This document shows positions 34,530 through 43,925 of a stretch of DNA of 64,000 nt, piece after piece; the first letter of the stretch is position 1; each line of letters starts with the position of its first letter. The position numbers and the translations under genes were made by a program. Origin of the DNA: Sequoia sempervirens (Eukaryota; Streptophyta; Pinopsida; Cupressales; Cupressaceae); the NCBI GenBank assembly GCA_007258455.2, contig VDFB02193867.1, positions 566,015,921-566,079,920 on the forward strand, in the 5' to 3' direction. The notes below the pieces were generated by a model. It was not told the DNA's origin and made no database searches. It was given only the letters and a program-made list of their open reading frames with translations.

Positions 34530-35369
34530 TCAGGTACATTTTGAATTTTCAATTCCTCTCTCTGGTGTAGGAGGAATTAATGCTACATCTTTATTATTTT
34601 CTGACTTTGTCTTTGACTGCAGATCCAAAGTGGAAGGTTTCAGCTCACGAAAGATTACACTTCTGTTGTATACAACCTTCTTTGTATTAGGATTCCAAAG
34701 CTTGTATCCTTTTATGACAACACTATAGCCAATAAAAATACATTTGACAACCTTGTTCTCCAGTTTAGATCTTTTCACATTCGGCACATGAGCATATGCC
34801 TCACAACCAAAAACACAAACATGTCTAAGAGAGGGATTCTTACCAGACCATGCTTCCAAAGGTTTTTTCTCAACAAGAGCAAAATTTGGAGAACGATTAA
34901 TTAGATAACATGTAGTAAATATAGCCTCAGCCTAGAACTTCTCCTCCAAGCTAGCACTACTCAGCATACTTCGTGCTCTCTCCATCACTGTCCTATTGAA
35001 CTTTTCTGCAACTCCATTTTGCTGTGGAGTATAAGGTGTAGTCTTGTGTCTTTTAATTCCATGGTCTTTATAGTATCTTTCAAATTCATCAGAACAGAAT
35101 TCACTGCCATTATCAGTCCTTAAGCATTTTATTTTTCTACCAATCTAATTTTCAACAAGATTTTTAAATTCTTTAAACCAACTAAATACTTTTGATTTAA
35201 TTTTTAGAAAATATACAAATGCTCTTCTTGAGTAATCATTAATAAATGACACATAGTACTATCTTGACTTAGACAAAGAAGGAACATCCACTAGAAAAAA
35301 TACATCCGAATGAATATAATCTAGCAAACCAAAAAATTTATGAGGACTGAAATGAAAAGAAACATGGTG
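34530..35369 (-). pseudogene. pol: Copia-B integrase
   Basis: Joins element DNA to the target. The core spans about 35320-34870: an Asp-containing strand near 35310, CLRTDNGSEFCSDEF at about 35125-35080 (second catalytic Asp) and YTPQQNGVAEKFNRT at about 35040-34990 (the catalytic Glu of the DDE triad is present). The C-terminal part at 34859-34530 (SLRHVCVFGCEAYAHVP, FIGYSVVIKGYKLWNP) is a typical copia region after the core. Four or more stops interrupt the frame. Confidence 0.87.
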
Positions 35370-36800
35370 TTACTTTCCATATATACAATGCTCACAGAAT
35401 TCAAATTTGAGATTACAATCTTCAAGCCCCTCAACCAGGTTTTTATTCTTCAAGGCTTTTAATCCTTTTTCTCCTATGTGGCCTAACCTATGATGCCAGA
35501 GCATAGTCTTCTCTGCTGGAAGTTTTACTTCCATAGAATTTACATAATTAGGGATATTTACCTCTTTACCTCCATGAGTAGCTTTTAGTGACTTTCCAGA
35601 GAGACTGTTACATAGAACAACATGTGCATCCAGCTTGTATAGGGTACCAATACGAGCACCTCTAGCCAGCACCATTGAACCTCTAGTCATCTTGCAACCA
35701 TTTCCAGAGAATGTGACTTGTACTCCAATATCATTCAGCATACTTACAAAAAGTAAGTTTCAAGCCAGCCTTGGTATATGCATTACATTATTGATTCCCT
35801 TCACTCTTCCATCGGGGAATTTTATTTTGACTCTTCCATGGCCAACAATCTCTAAAGTTGAATCACTTGCCAAGTACACCTTTCCACCATTGTATTCTTC
35901 ATACTTCATGAACCATTCCCTATGAGATGTCATGTGGAAAGATGCTCCAAAATCAATTAGCCAGACATCATCTGATGCCTGAGTAGCCAAGGGTGCAATG
36001 AAGGCGTCACCATCACTATGAAAAGAACCATTATCGGAAGAGCCCTTTTTCTTATTTTTCTCCTCTTTACAATCCTTTCGAACATGACCAGGTTGCCCAT
36101 AGTTCCATAATTTCACGTTGGACTTCTTGCCAGGAGACTTTGATCTCCCCTCTAATTTTGATTTTGATTTCTTGTCCTTCTTCTTGCCTTTCTCTTTCGG
36201 TCTTCCTCTGACAGAAAGAGCTTCCTTCACCATCTCAGAAGATTTCCTTCTCATTTCTTCTAACAACAAAGAACCAACAACATCTTCCATCTTGAAACTG
36301 GATGTTGTACTCCCAATAGCCATCACTAGATGATCCTATGAGTCTGGAAAATAACACAATAATAGCATACAATGATCCTCTTCTTCAGTCTTCATACCAA
36401 CAGATGTTAATTGAGCAAGCAACATATTAAATGCATTCAAATGATTAGCCACACACCCTCCTTCCTGCATTCTCAAAGAATACAACTTCTTCCTCAGAAA
36501 CAGTTTATTCACCAAGGACTTCCCCTAATAAATAGACGCCAGTCTCTTCCACAAAGAAGAGGTAGTCTTCTCCTCATGCACATTCAGAAGCACTGAGTCT
36601 GCCAAATAGAGCCTTATCAGCCCCTTAGACTTTCTATCCACAAGGTCCCAATCTTCTTGCTTCATGCCTGTAGGTTTAGTTCCAGACACTGCAAGCCACA
36701 AATCATGATCAACTAAAAGATCCTCCATCTTGAGTTTCCACAACTCAAATTTATTGCCGTTGAACTTCTCTATTTCAAACTTTCCAGACGTGCTAGCTAT
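35370..36800 (-). pseudogene. gag: Copia-B gag, protease and pre-integrase
   Basis: Same order as Copia-A. The gag start codon has changed to ATA (36800-36798) where Copia-A has ATG. Gag runs through FELWKLKMEDLL to a Lys-rich end; its zinc knuckle reads LWNYGQPGHVRKDC, so both first cysteines are gone. The protease site is Asp-Phe-Gly-Ala (about 35955) instead of Asp-Ser-Gly-Ala. The pre-integrase zinc region MLWHHRLGHIGEKGL...CEHCIYG is intact (35530-35370). Gln and Trp codons are converted to stops near 36530 and 36340. These losses show relaxed selection after insertion. Confidence 0.9.
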
Positions 36801-36899
36801 CTCAACCTGTAAGTAGAAATAACAAACTCTACAAGACTCCCACTAAACAAAATTGACACAAAAAACCCAATGTACCCACAAGGGTAACACAATTGGCCA

Positions 36900-36912
36900 G
36901 GCTCTGATACCA
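36900..36912 (-). promoter_or_regulatory. Copia-B primer-binding site (initiator tRNA-Met)
   Basis: TGGTATCAGAGCC on the minus strand, two bases from the LTR end TTACA. Identical to Copia-A. Confidence 0.92.
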
Positions 36913-36914
36913 CT

Positions 36915-38414
36915 TGTAAGGAAAATCAGATGCGGAAACAATTCTCCCAAAGTCAATACCTCAGAGAAGAATGTAGATATACTTTTAATTTTTCAATTAC
37001 AGTTCAACTAAGATGCACTATGAAGTAAATAACAGAAATAGAGTATTTGACAATCACACAGGAACACCAGATATACATGGGAAAACCCTTACAGGAGAAA
37101 AACCCACCACACCAAGAGAAATTACTTTGTATTACAGTAATGGAAATTACATACAAATGTTAAACTTATCTTTCTGGTGTTTGTTTACAGTAACATTCAC
37201 CATGAACAATCTTGTACAGGAACCTTCAAATTACAGTCATTACAGATTAGATTACATTTACTGATCATACAACCACCTAGCAATCCGTCAATGCAACCAA
37301 CCGATCACAATCTACAATCACAGAGTATAACCTTGTCGTTCCATGTCCGTTGAGCTTCCTCACAGAACTGTCACAATGAACTACCTTCTAATTGTTCAAA
37401 TTTGGCTTCTCCTATTGGTCCACAAGACTCCACATAGGATGGTCAAACTGTGAAAAGAGATTCAAGCTTTGTTGGCATCTCGGTGAGACACTAATAGTGT
37501 CTCCCTAATGCCCAAAAGCTTCATATCGATTTTGCCAAGAATTGTTTCCATCAGCAAGAGGATTCATCGAGCTTACAACTTGTATCGGCTTCAATTTTCC
37601 TTTTGGCAAGACTATCGCTCTCGCCAAGACATCATAGCGAGGTCCAAAAAGTCTCATAGATGTTAGTTTACCATTCGGCAAGAGTATCGTTCTTCGCTAG
37701 GACCTCATGCCAAGTCATTCAGGTTATACCGAAGTCACATGTTATGCTGAGCTCCAATCACCAGTTGGCAAGACTTAACACCTTCACGAAGAGTTCTTAT
37801 TGAACACATATATGTTACACCAATGACCACCGTTTGCCAAGACCTAACCTGAAGACTTTACTCCGTGGTCTTTAAGTTATACCAGGACCACCACTCATCG
37901 CCAGGAGTCACACCATGAGAAAACTTTAACATTGACAAGAAATTAACACTTTGTCCAGACTTCATAACGAAACCTTAGTGTTACATCGATGACTCCCGAG
38001 TGTGTCCCTGTTGGCATGAATTTCATCTATCGCTAAGACCTCACACTGGAATCTTTATGTTATCATGAAGACATCATATGTATTCCTGTCGGTGAGACAT
38101 TCACAGTTCGCTGGGACTTCTTCCCAAGTGTTGAAGTCACTCTGAAATGCCCAGTCGCTATGAGTCTCCCCGACGCCCGATTGAATGGCCTGTCGGCCAG
38201 AGGTCTCCATGCGGTGAGAGGTTACAATGACTACTTCTTGTCACAACAATAGACTCCACAGCAAAAATTTTCAGTGAGAAAAAAGCTAAGTCACAGCGAC
38301 CTGTACAAAACATGATGTTCCAAACTACTAGTCAGCCAGACATTTGAGCTGTCACACTGACTTGACTCCAATGGAGGTTTTAGCCTGTGATGATTGTGGC
38401 ATACTTTTCCAACA
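36915..38414 (-). repeat. Copia-B 5' LTR
   Basis: 1500 bp, TGTAAGG to CCAACA. Same subrepeat structure as the 3' LTR. Ends directly before the ACTAC target duplication. Confidence 0.93.
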
Positions 38415-38419
38415 ACTAC

Positions 38420-39200
38420 TAACATTTTATTGTATAACGATTGGTCCCAATGCAGTTAGTTTAGTTTGTTTGTTATTTTCTATACTAGATAGGCACACAT
38501 AAAACTAATTAGAGGGTCAAATATACTTGTTTGTTGTGCTTGTTAAGTGGGTTGTTGACTTATCCAAATCCCTTGTTCCATTTAGCAATCCTAGGTGATG
38601 AGAAATCACAGTCCATTTGTGTTACCCAGGGAGTACTAGAACTTATAAGCTTTCCCCTTGCACTTCGTGTGAGCCTGGGGACTAGCCAAAAATGTATAGT
38701 ATCTTCTTTTAGCAGGACCTTCTTGTGGATTTCATCACCCCAAGGGATAATCCCAACCACGTGTTACCAACAAGGTATATAAAGGGGGGAGAGCCAAAGT
38801 TGTATCTCAATCTAGTCACGTCGTGTCTAGTAGAGCATCAAAGCTAAGGTGATACCTAGATAAGATGTGAAGAGTTAGTCCAAATTTCTAGTACCTCGCT
38901 GGGGCTTCCGATTCACGCTTGTAGATGGGCTAGTGTTCATGATTGTGCCTCACATACTGTGTGTATATCAAGGACTGTCTAGATTACCTTGTTCAGGCTA
39001 GATAAAGGACCATGTTGGCCATACCCTTCTCACTAATTTTAGGATTGTGTTGCTTGAATTGTCTTCTTTGTGTGAAATGAGTGCATTTTTGTTTAGTTGA
39101 GTCAGTCTTATCCTCTATTTTTTCATTGCTATGATTCTTTTTCCTTTGACATAGTTTTTCTTCACCCAATCTGGTCCAAGTCTATCGTTTGGGTGAATTT
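38420..39200 (+). other. G2 leader, conserved core block
   Basis: Aligns with the G1 leader at 13050-12600 on the minus strand: GGTGATGAGAAATCACAG, ATTTCATCACCCCAAGGG, a TATA-like box, GGGGGAGAG, AAGAGTTAG and CCTCACATAC...GTATATC. Such long conservation in a leader without a reading frame suggests a cis-acting role (promoter or RNA packaging). A short stretch (38531-38782) is open by chance. Interrupted at 39200 by the gag-only element. Confidence 0.7.
38774..38790 (+). promoter_or_regulatory. TATA-like element in the G2 leader
   Basis: GGTATATAAAGGGGGGA, conserved with G1 12824-12840. Confidence 0.5.
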
Positions 39201-39521
39201 TGTTAGAGTAAAGGTTTTAATTTAATTATGTTGATTAAATTACCTTTATTCCTCTCTTAAGATTTCTCTTTAGTTTGCATTTTGTGACATTTAATAATTA
39301 TATTAATTATTAAATGTCTACCTATTAGAGTTTCTTTTAGGGTTGCACAATATCCTTTTATAAGGATTCATTATTGTAATTTATCTCTCTCTCGAATGAA
39401 TACATTTTTTCAGCTTTCAGAGCACCCTTGCTTGTTTGTCTCCATCTCTTCTTTCTGTGACAGGTTATTTGCATGCAGGTGATCTTCGGGGTCTGTGAAG
39501 TTGGCTTTCTCAACTTTAACA
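39201..39521 (+). repeat. Gag-only element 5' LTR
   Basis: TGTTAGAGTAAAGG to CAACTTTAACA. A TATA-like TTTTATAAGG lies at 39356-39365. Near-palindromic TTAATAATTATATTAATTAT is at about 39290. Confidence 0.93.
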
Positions 39522-39536
39522 TGGTATCAGAGCTCC
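39522..39536 (+). promoter_or_regulatory. Primer-binding site of the gag-only element
   Basis: TGGTATCAGAGCTCC starts immediately after the LTR, complementary to initiator tRNA-Met over the first 12 bases. Confidence 0.9.
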
Positions 39537-39844
39537 AACCTGCTGCTTCCTATTCGATTTCTGAAGAATTTGGAGCTTTGAGGGTTTGATAGGGCTTTTA
39601 GAAGTTTTCTGGCTGATTTTGAGTGGCTCTGAGTAACTCCATTTTTTGGGTGCATTTTGGGCCCAAACGGACCTCACGGTTGGATTCAGAGCGGCCAAAA
39701 ACCCATATTTTCATATATGGCACAACCTATTTGGGCATAGTTGATCTGGGAGGCAAATTTTTTTTGCTCAAGGGCCGTACGGTCCCCAGGCACGATTTCT
39801 AAGGCAAAAATTTCAAATTTTTTTTTAAAAGATCAATTTTTTTG

Positions 39845-40010
39845 TTTATTGGGCGCCGTAGTGCCACACCGCCCCGCTGCCACCGGGGCCGCCCGCCGCT
39901 TATCCGCCCCCTCCAGCACCGCCACCGCGCCACCCGAGCTCCACCCTCCACCAACGCACCACTAGTGCCAGCCCCCTGGTCGGTCATTTGACCAGGGGCC
40001 GAAGATATTA
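39845..40010 (+). other. GC-rich island with a hairpin in the leader of the gag-only element
   Basis: About 165 bases of strongly GC-rich DNA in an AT-rich element. It contains a perfect 9-bp stem, CCCCTGGTC (39973-39981) and GACCAGGGG (39990-39998), around an 8-base loop. Its base composition suggests it came from elsewhere or forms a structured RNA. No protein frame is convincing. Confidence 0.65.
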
Positions 40011-40495
40011 GCCCTTGTGCGCTGTGCAATTTTTTTTAAAACCCTTTTGAGCAACTTGCACTAAATCGGGTGTAAAATGGGCATTTTAACTCAGATTTTC
40101 AAACGAAAATAGGCGTTGGAAAGCTGGTTCCTAGCCCGATCTAATTGATGAGGTATTTTTCTCTGATTTTTCCGTTTTGAAGTGTTTTTTTCCAGTCAAA
40201 GTTAGAACAAGTTTTTTGCACTCCAGGAGCCATATCTTTTGCATACGGACTCTGTTTTTCACAAACAAATAGGCGTTGGAAAGAGGTTTCTGTGCTCTTT
40301 CCAGATATATCATTTATTTTTCTAGAATCTACACCAGGTATATTTTATTCAGTACTTTGTGTTTTCACACATCTGCCAATTACTTGGACGTTTCAGCACT
40401 TGGAAATGATTTGTTTGCATGGGATGGCTTTATTTGATCTGCTTTATCAGTATTGAGGTCAGTTAGTCTCAGATTTGTTAATTTGAAGAGTTATC

Positions 40496-41587
40496 ATGGG
40501 TTTCTCTACTCACCCTTCAGTTGTATTTCTGGAACGGGGTAATTATGAGTCATGGGAAAAGGGTATACTTACACATTGTAGGTGGCTTAATATTTTGCCT
40601 TATTTGTATGATCTCATACCTAAACCAGCAACTTCAGAGGGAAAACTAGCTTGGGATATCATTAGAAATCACATAGTAGGAGTTATTTTGTCTAGTGTTG
40701 ATTCTGACACTGTGTGGGCTATATCGGACATTGATTGTCCTCACTCACTTTGGACACATCTTTGGGAGATCTATGGAGACCTCAGTCTTTCCCCATTCCC
40801 AAAGGATCCTACTTTAGATTGTCTTGTACCCATTGGTTGGAGAGAGAACACACCCTTTGATCATGATACTTTAAAGGAACTTCAGTATTTAGACACCCTT
40901 ACATATTCCGATGAATTAGAGGATTGTCTCATAGTTCCTACTCTTCAGACTGAGATTATACTTGTATCAGCATCTTCTCCTGTTGTTCCTGATCAATTTG
41001 ATATTGCCTCTTCTTTGGCTCCTATTGATTCAGCTAAGCAGGACATCATACATCTTTCAGACATGGCTACTTGGGATTCTTATCTTGTAGGCATTTTGTC
41101 TTTGTTTGTAGAGTCCTATATTGCAGATTTGGAGGATTACTTTGAGGATTTTCAGCTCCTCTTTGTTGACAGCCATATTCCAGTTGTTAGCCCACCATCA
41201 TCTGTGCATTCAGAGGTTGCAGTTTTTGAGTCTTCAGTTCAGTTTGGATTTGACATCTTTTGTTTTAGTTCAGACAGAGAGATTCTTCAGCATCCTATTA
41301 TGGCACACATCTTGAGACAGATTGATTCCTCTCTCTTCACAGGGTTTCTTCATCTTCGTCCTTTGGATCCATTTCTTCCCAAGTGGAGGAATATTATATG
41401 CCATTTCATGATCTCTTTCTGGATTCTACCTCAGGCATCCATATGTGCGATAGGAGTTTCCTCATTGTGGGGGGGCCTTCTAGTCTCTTTCTATTTCTCT
41501 TATGGAGACCATTGTAAATGTACTTATATGATAGAAGTTATCTATGAGGGGTCTTATGTTATCCACCTCCTATCCTTCTGTTATTAG
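40496..41587 (+). CDS. Copia-type gag-like protein, 363 residues
   Basis: The only ORF of the element. Residues 1-100 follow the copia gag N-terminal plan: an opening GFSTHPSVVFLERGNYESWE, a Trp-rich helix region (CRWLNILPYLYDLIPKPATS), AWDIIRNHIVGVILSSVDSD and SLWTHLWEIYGDLS. After that the text is unlike gag: acidic, Ser/Asp/Phe-rich, with no coiled coil and no zinc knuckle, ending in a hydrophobic, Cys-containing tail. The start ATG follows a ~970-base leader. The ORF is fully open and the LTRs are young, so it may still be made. The C-terminal part could be captured or frame-shifted DNA. Role in particle formation is inferred only. Confidence 0.75.
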   Translation: MGFSTHPSVVFLERGNYESWEKGILTHCRWLNILPYLYDLIPKPATSEGKLAWDIIRNHIVGVILSSVDSDTVWAISDIDCPHSLWTHLWEIYGDLSLSPFPKDPTLDCLVPIGWRENTPFDHDTLKELQYLDTLTYSDELEDCLIVPTLQTEIILVSASSPVVPDQFDIASSLAPIDSAKQDIIHLSDMATWDSYLVGILSLFVESYIADLEDYFEDFQLLFVDSHIPVVSPPSSVHSEVAVFESSVQFGFDIFCFSSDREILQHPIMAHILRQIDSSLFTGFLHLRPLDPFLPKWRNIICHFMISFWILPQASICAIGVSSLWGGLLVSFYFSYGDHCKCTYMIEVIYEGSYVIHLLSFCY

Positions 41588-41780
41588 TGCATTTATTTCT
41601 TTCATCTCTTTTTGGAGTAGAGTTTTTCCCATGAGGTTTTCTCTATTTCTCCACTTTACATAGATTTGGTTGTAATTGGGTACCTGATTAGGCCTTGTTG
41701 CTGGGACCCAAGTTTACTTTCTTGCATTGTAGTTACCTTTGCTTTCTTGCATATGTTTGTAGCTACACTTTTGCTCATCT

Positions 41781-41790
41781 TAAGGGGGGG
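41781..41790 (+). promoter_or_regulatory. Polypurine tract of the gag-only element
   Basis: TAAGGGGGGG directly before the 3' LTR. Confidence 0.85.
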
Positions 41791-42111
41791 TGTTAGAGTA
41801 AAGGTTTTAATTTAATTATGTTGATTAAATTACCTTTATTCCTCTCTTCAGATTTCTCTTTAGTTTGCATTTTGTGACATTTAATAATTATATTAATTAT
41901 TAAATGTCTACCTATTAGGGTTTCTTTTAGGGTTGCACAATATCTTTTTATAAGGATTCATTATTGTAATTTATCTCTCTCTCGGATGAATACATTTTTT
42001 CAGCTTTCAGAGCACCCTTGCTTGTTTGTCTCCATCTCTTCTTTCTGTGACAGGTTATTTGCATGCAGGTGATCTTCGGGGTCTGTGAAGTTGGCTTTCT
42101 CAACTTTAACA
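41791..42111 (+). repeat. Gag-only element 3' LTR
   Basis: 321 bp, the same length as the 5' LTR. Differences I see: CTTCAG for CTTAAG, TTAGGG for TTAGAG, ATCTTT for ATCCTT and TCGGAT for TCGAAT. Confidence 0.93.
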
Positions 42112-42579
42112 AATTTTCCTTTGTCAGGGGAAAATTTTCCTCTATTTGGTGTGAACCTATTGTCCATAGGGGTGACCCTGTCTTCTATCTCAGTTTTTTC
42201 TCAGTTGTTTCCTCTAAAAATCTCCCATTCTTCACAGAATAGGCAAGTCTGCACACTATTTAGGTGAGCCTGCTACTGTTTTGGGTGAACCTAATACCGA
42301 AAGGGGTGATCTTGCTTGTTGTTTGAGTCATTTTTTTAGTCAAACAACCCATCACATTCTCTTGTTTCCTCAAAAGAGGTGAGTTTGCTACTATTTTAGG
42401 TGAACTTGCTTCATATTTGGGTGATTTTGCTTGCTATTTTAGTGCCCTGTCAGTCCCCTGAGTCATCATATTTTCCCATTCCCTAAAAAATAGGTGATTT
42501 TGTACCATATTTAGGTGAATCTACTCCCTGAACAACCAAACCCATTCCATTCAAGTTTCCATTTGTCCATTTTCCCATT

Positions 42580-42790
42580 AGATGAGTCTGTTTCGAGTCT
42601 GTTTCCCCATTCAGCTAGTCTATTTCTTCGTTAGGGGAGTTTGTTTCCCTATTCAGAGAGTCTGTTTCCCCATTAGGAGAATTCGTTTCCCCATTCAGAG
42701 AATCCATTTGTCCATTAGGAGAGTCCATTTTCTAATTTCTCAAGTCCATTTTCTTGTTAGGATAATCCATTTGTCCATTTGGTGAGTCTG
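42580..42790. repeat. 21-bp tandem repeat array I
   Basis: About ten copies of GTTTCCCCATTMRGAGARTCY-like units. The period of seven codons leaves an open frame (42582-42785) made of VCFPIQR-like heptads. Confidence 0.85.
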
Positions 42791-42884
42791 TTTCCCTATT
42801 CATCGATGTCTTTTGACCATTTTTAGATTTAGACAAGTCTGGTCGGTCTCGTTTTTGCACAAAACCATACTGTTCAAGAAATAG

Positions 42885-43260
42885 GCAATCCTACTAGTTG
42901 TTTGGGCGAGTTCGCACTCTGTTTGGGTGAGCCTATCATCTATTTTGGTGATTCTAAACTCTATTTGGGTGAGTCTACACTCTATTTGGGCAAGCCTGTC
43001 ATTTATTTGGGTGATTTTAATTCCTGTGTGGGTGAGCCTGCCATTTGTTTGCAAAATTTTGAACTCTGTTTAGGTGACCTTACACTCTATTTCAGTGATC
43101 ATGTCATCTATTTGGGTGATTCTGAACTTTATTTAGGTGACCTTACACTCTATTTGGGTGAACTTAATCTGTATTTGGGAAACCCTGTACTCTTTTGGGC
43201 AAGTCTGACTCCTGTTTGGGAAACCCTACACCCTATTTAGGTGATTTTGTCACATGTTTA
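42885..43260. repeat. 21-bp tandem repeat array II
   Basis: About 17 degenerate copies of CTCTATTTGGGTGAGYCTRYA. It produces a seven-residue periodic frame (YLGDSEL, YLGDLTL, YLGELNL) at 42902-43240 that I take as chance. Confidence 0.87.
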
Positions 43261-43925
43261 GGTGAGTTTGATCTTTCTCTAGAGATTTAATTTGTTGGAC
43301 TCCAAAAATCTTGTTGTTTTCCAAGCCATTTGTGAAAATCAAAGAATTTCATAACCTTTCATTTACCCATAATCTTCATTTTAATCCATTTGCATTTTCC
43401 AAAGGTCATCCATTCATCATCCAATTCATATAGGCACAACTTAAAACATCTCTAGGTTGCATATCCATCATCATTTTCTCAATCCAAATCCCCTGAACTT
43501 TGTTTTAGAAGTTATTATCCAAATTGGCCTAAGTGTTTGAATTTGATCGTCATTCATTATCTTCGACCAAATAAATCCACTTTCATCTCAAGGTTGATTC
43601 GATGCCATAATCATCTATCTATCCTTTAATCCGATCAATCAACACCTTAAGTCACCTAGGGTGAATTCTAAACTTGGTTTAGAATCCCTATCTCATCTAT
43701 CATCCAATCTTATTAATCATTTCATCAATTGATCTTATCCAATCTAATCTAATCATATCCCTATCCAATCATCCAATCTACTGATCCCTCATCCAATCCA
43801 ATCAATCCTTCAATCATCACTTAGGTCATCTTTGCATTGCATCTTAGAGTTTAGCCTAATCTCAGTTCACTTGGTAGTTTTGCACTTTCATGCCCATTCA
43901 AACCTAATCACAAGTGAAGAAGAAA

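Larger units (their letters stand above)
31344..38414 (-). mobile_element. Copia-B: full-length Ty1/copia element, 7071 bp
   Basis: Perfect 5-bp target duplication ACTAC (31339-31343 and 38415-38419). LTRs at 31344-32839 and 36915-38414, PBS 36900-36912, polypurine tract 32840-32850. In minus-strand order: gag, protease, integrase, RT, RNase H, as in all Ty1/copia elements. Stops, shifts and lost catalytic residues make it non-autonomous. In the first ~200 bases I counted about ten LTR differences, so it is fairly old. Same family as Copia-A. Confidence 0.95.
39201..42111 (+). mobile_element. Gag-only small LTR element (TR-GAG-like), 2911 bp
   Basis: Two 321-bp LTRs, perfect target duplication AATTT (39196-39200 and 42112-42116), initiator-Met PBS at 39522 and polypurine tract TAAGGGGGGG at 41781-41790. 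The only sizeable ORF (40496-41587) begins like a copia gag; there is no protease, integrase, RT or RNase H. It must borrow enzymes from another element. The LTRs differ at only four positions by eye (about 1.2%), so it is the youngest datable insertion here. Terminal-repeat elements with only gag are a known plant class. Confidence 0.92.
42117..43925 (+). other. G2 leader, last part before gag
   Basis: 42117-42580 holds scattered GGTGARYCTGC-type units, followed by the 21-bp arrays listed separately. 43270-43925 is AT-rich with ATCCAATC words, like the G1 pre-gag region. No gene. Confidence 0.65.

Noticed and set aside
42902..43240. 112-residue frame with heptad-like YLGDSEL repeats
   Set aside because: It follows directly from a 21-bp tandem repeat in a leader; no start context, and G1 has unrelated repeats in the same place.
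42580..43260. CRISPR-like regular repeats
   Set aside because: Units are degenerate, directly adjacent tandem copies with no unique spacers, inside a plant retrotransposon leader.
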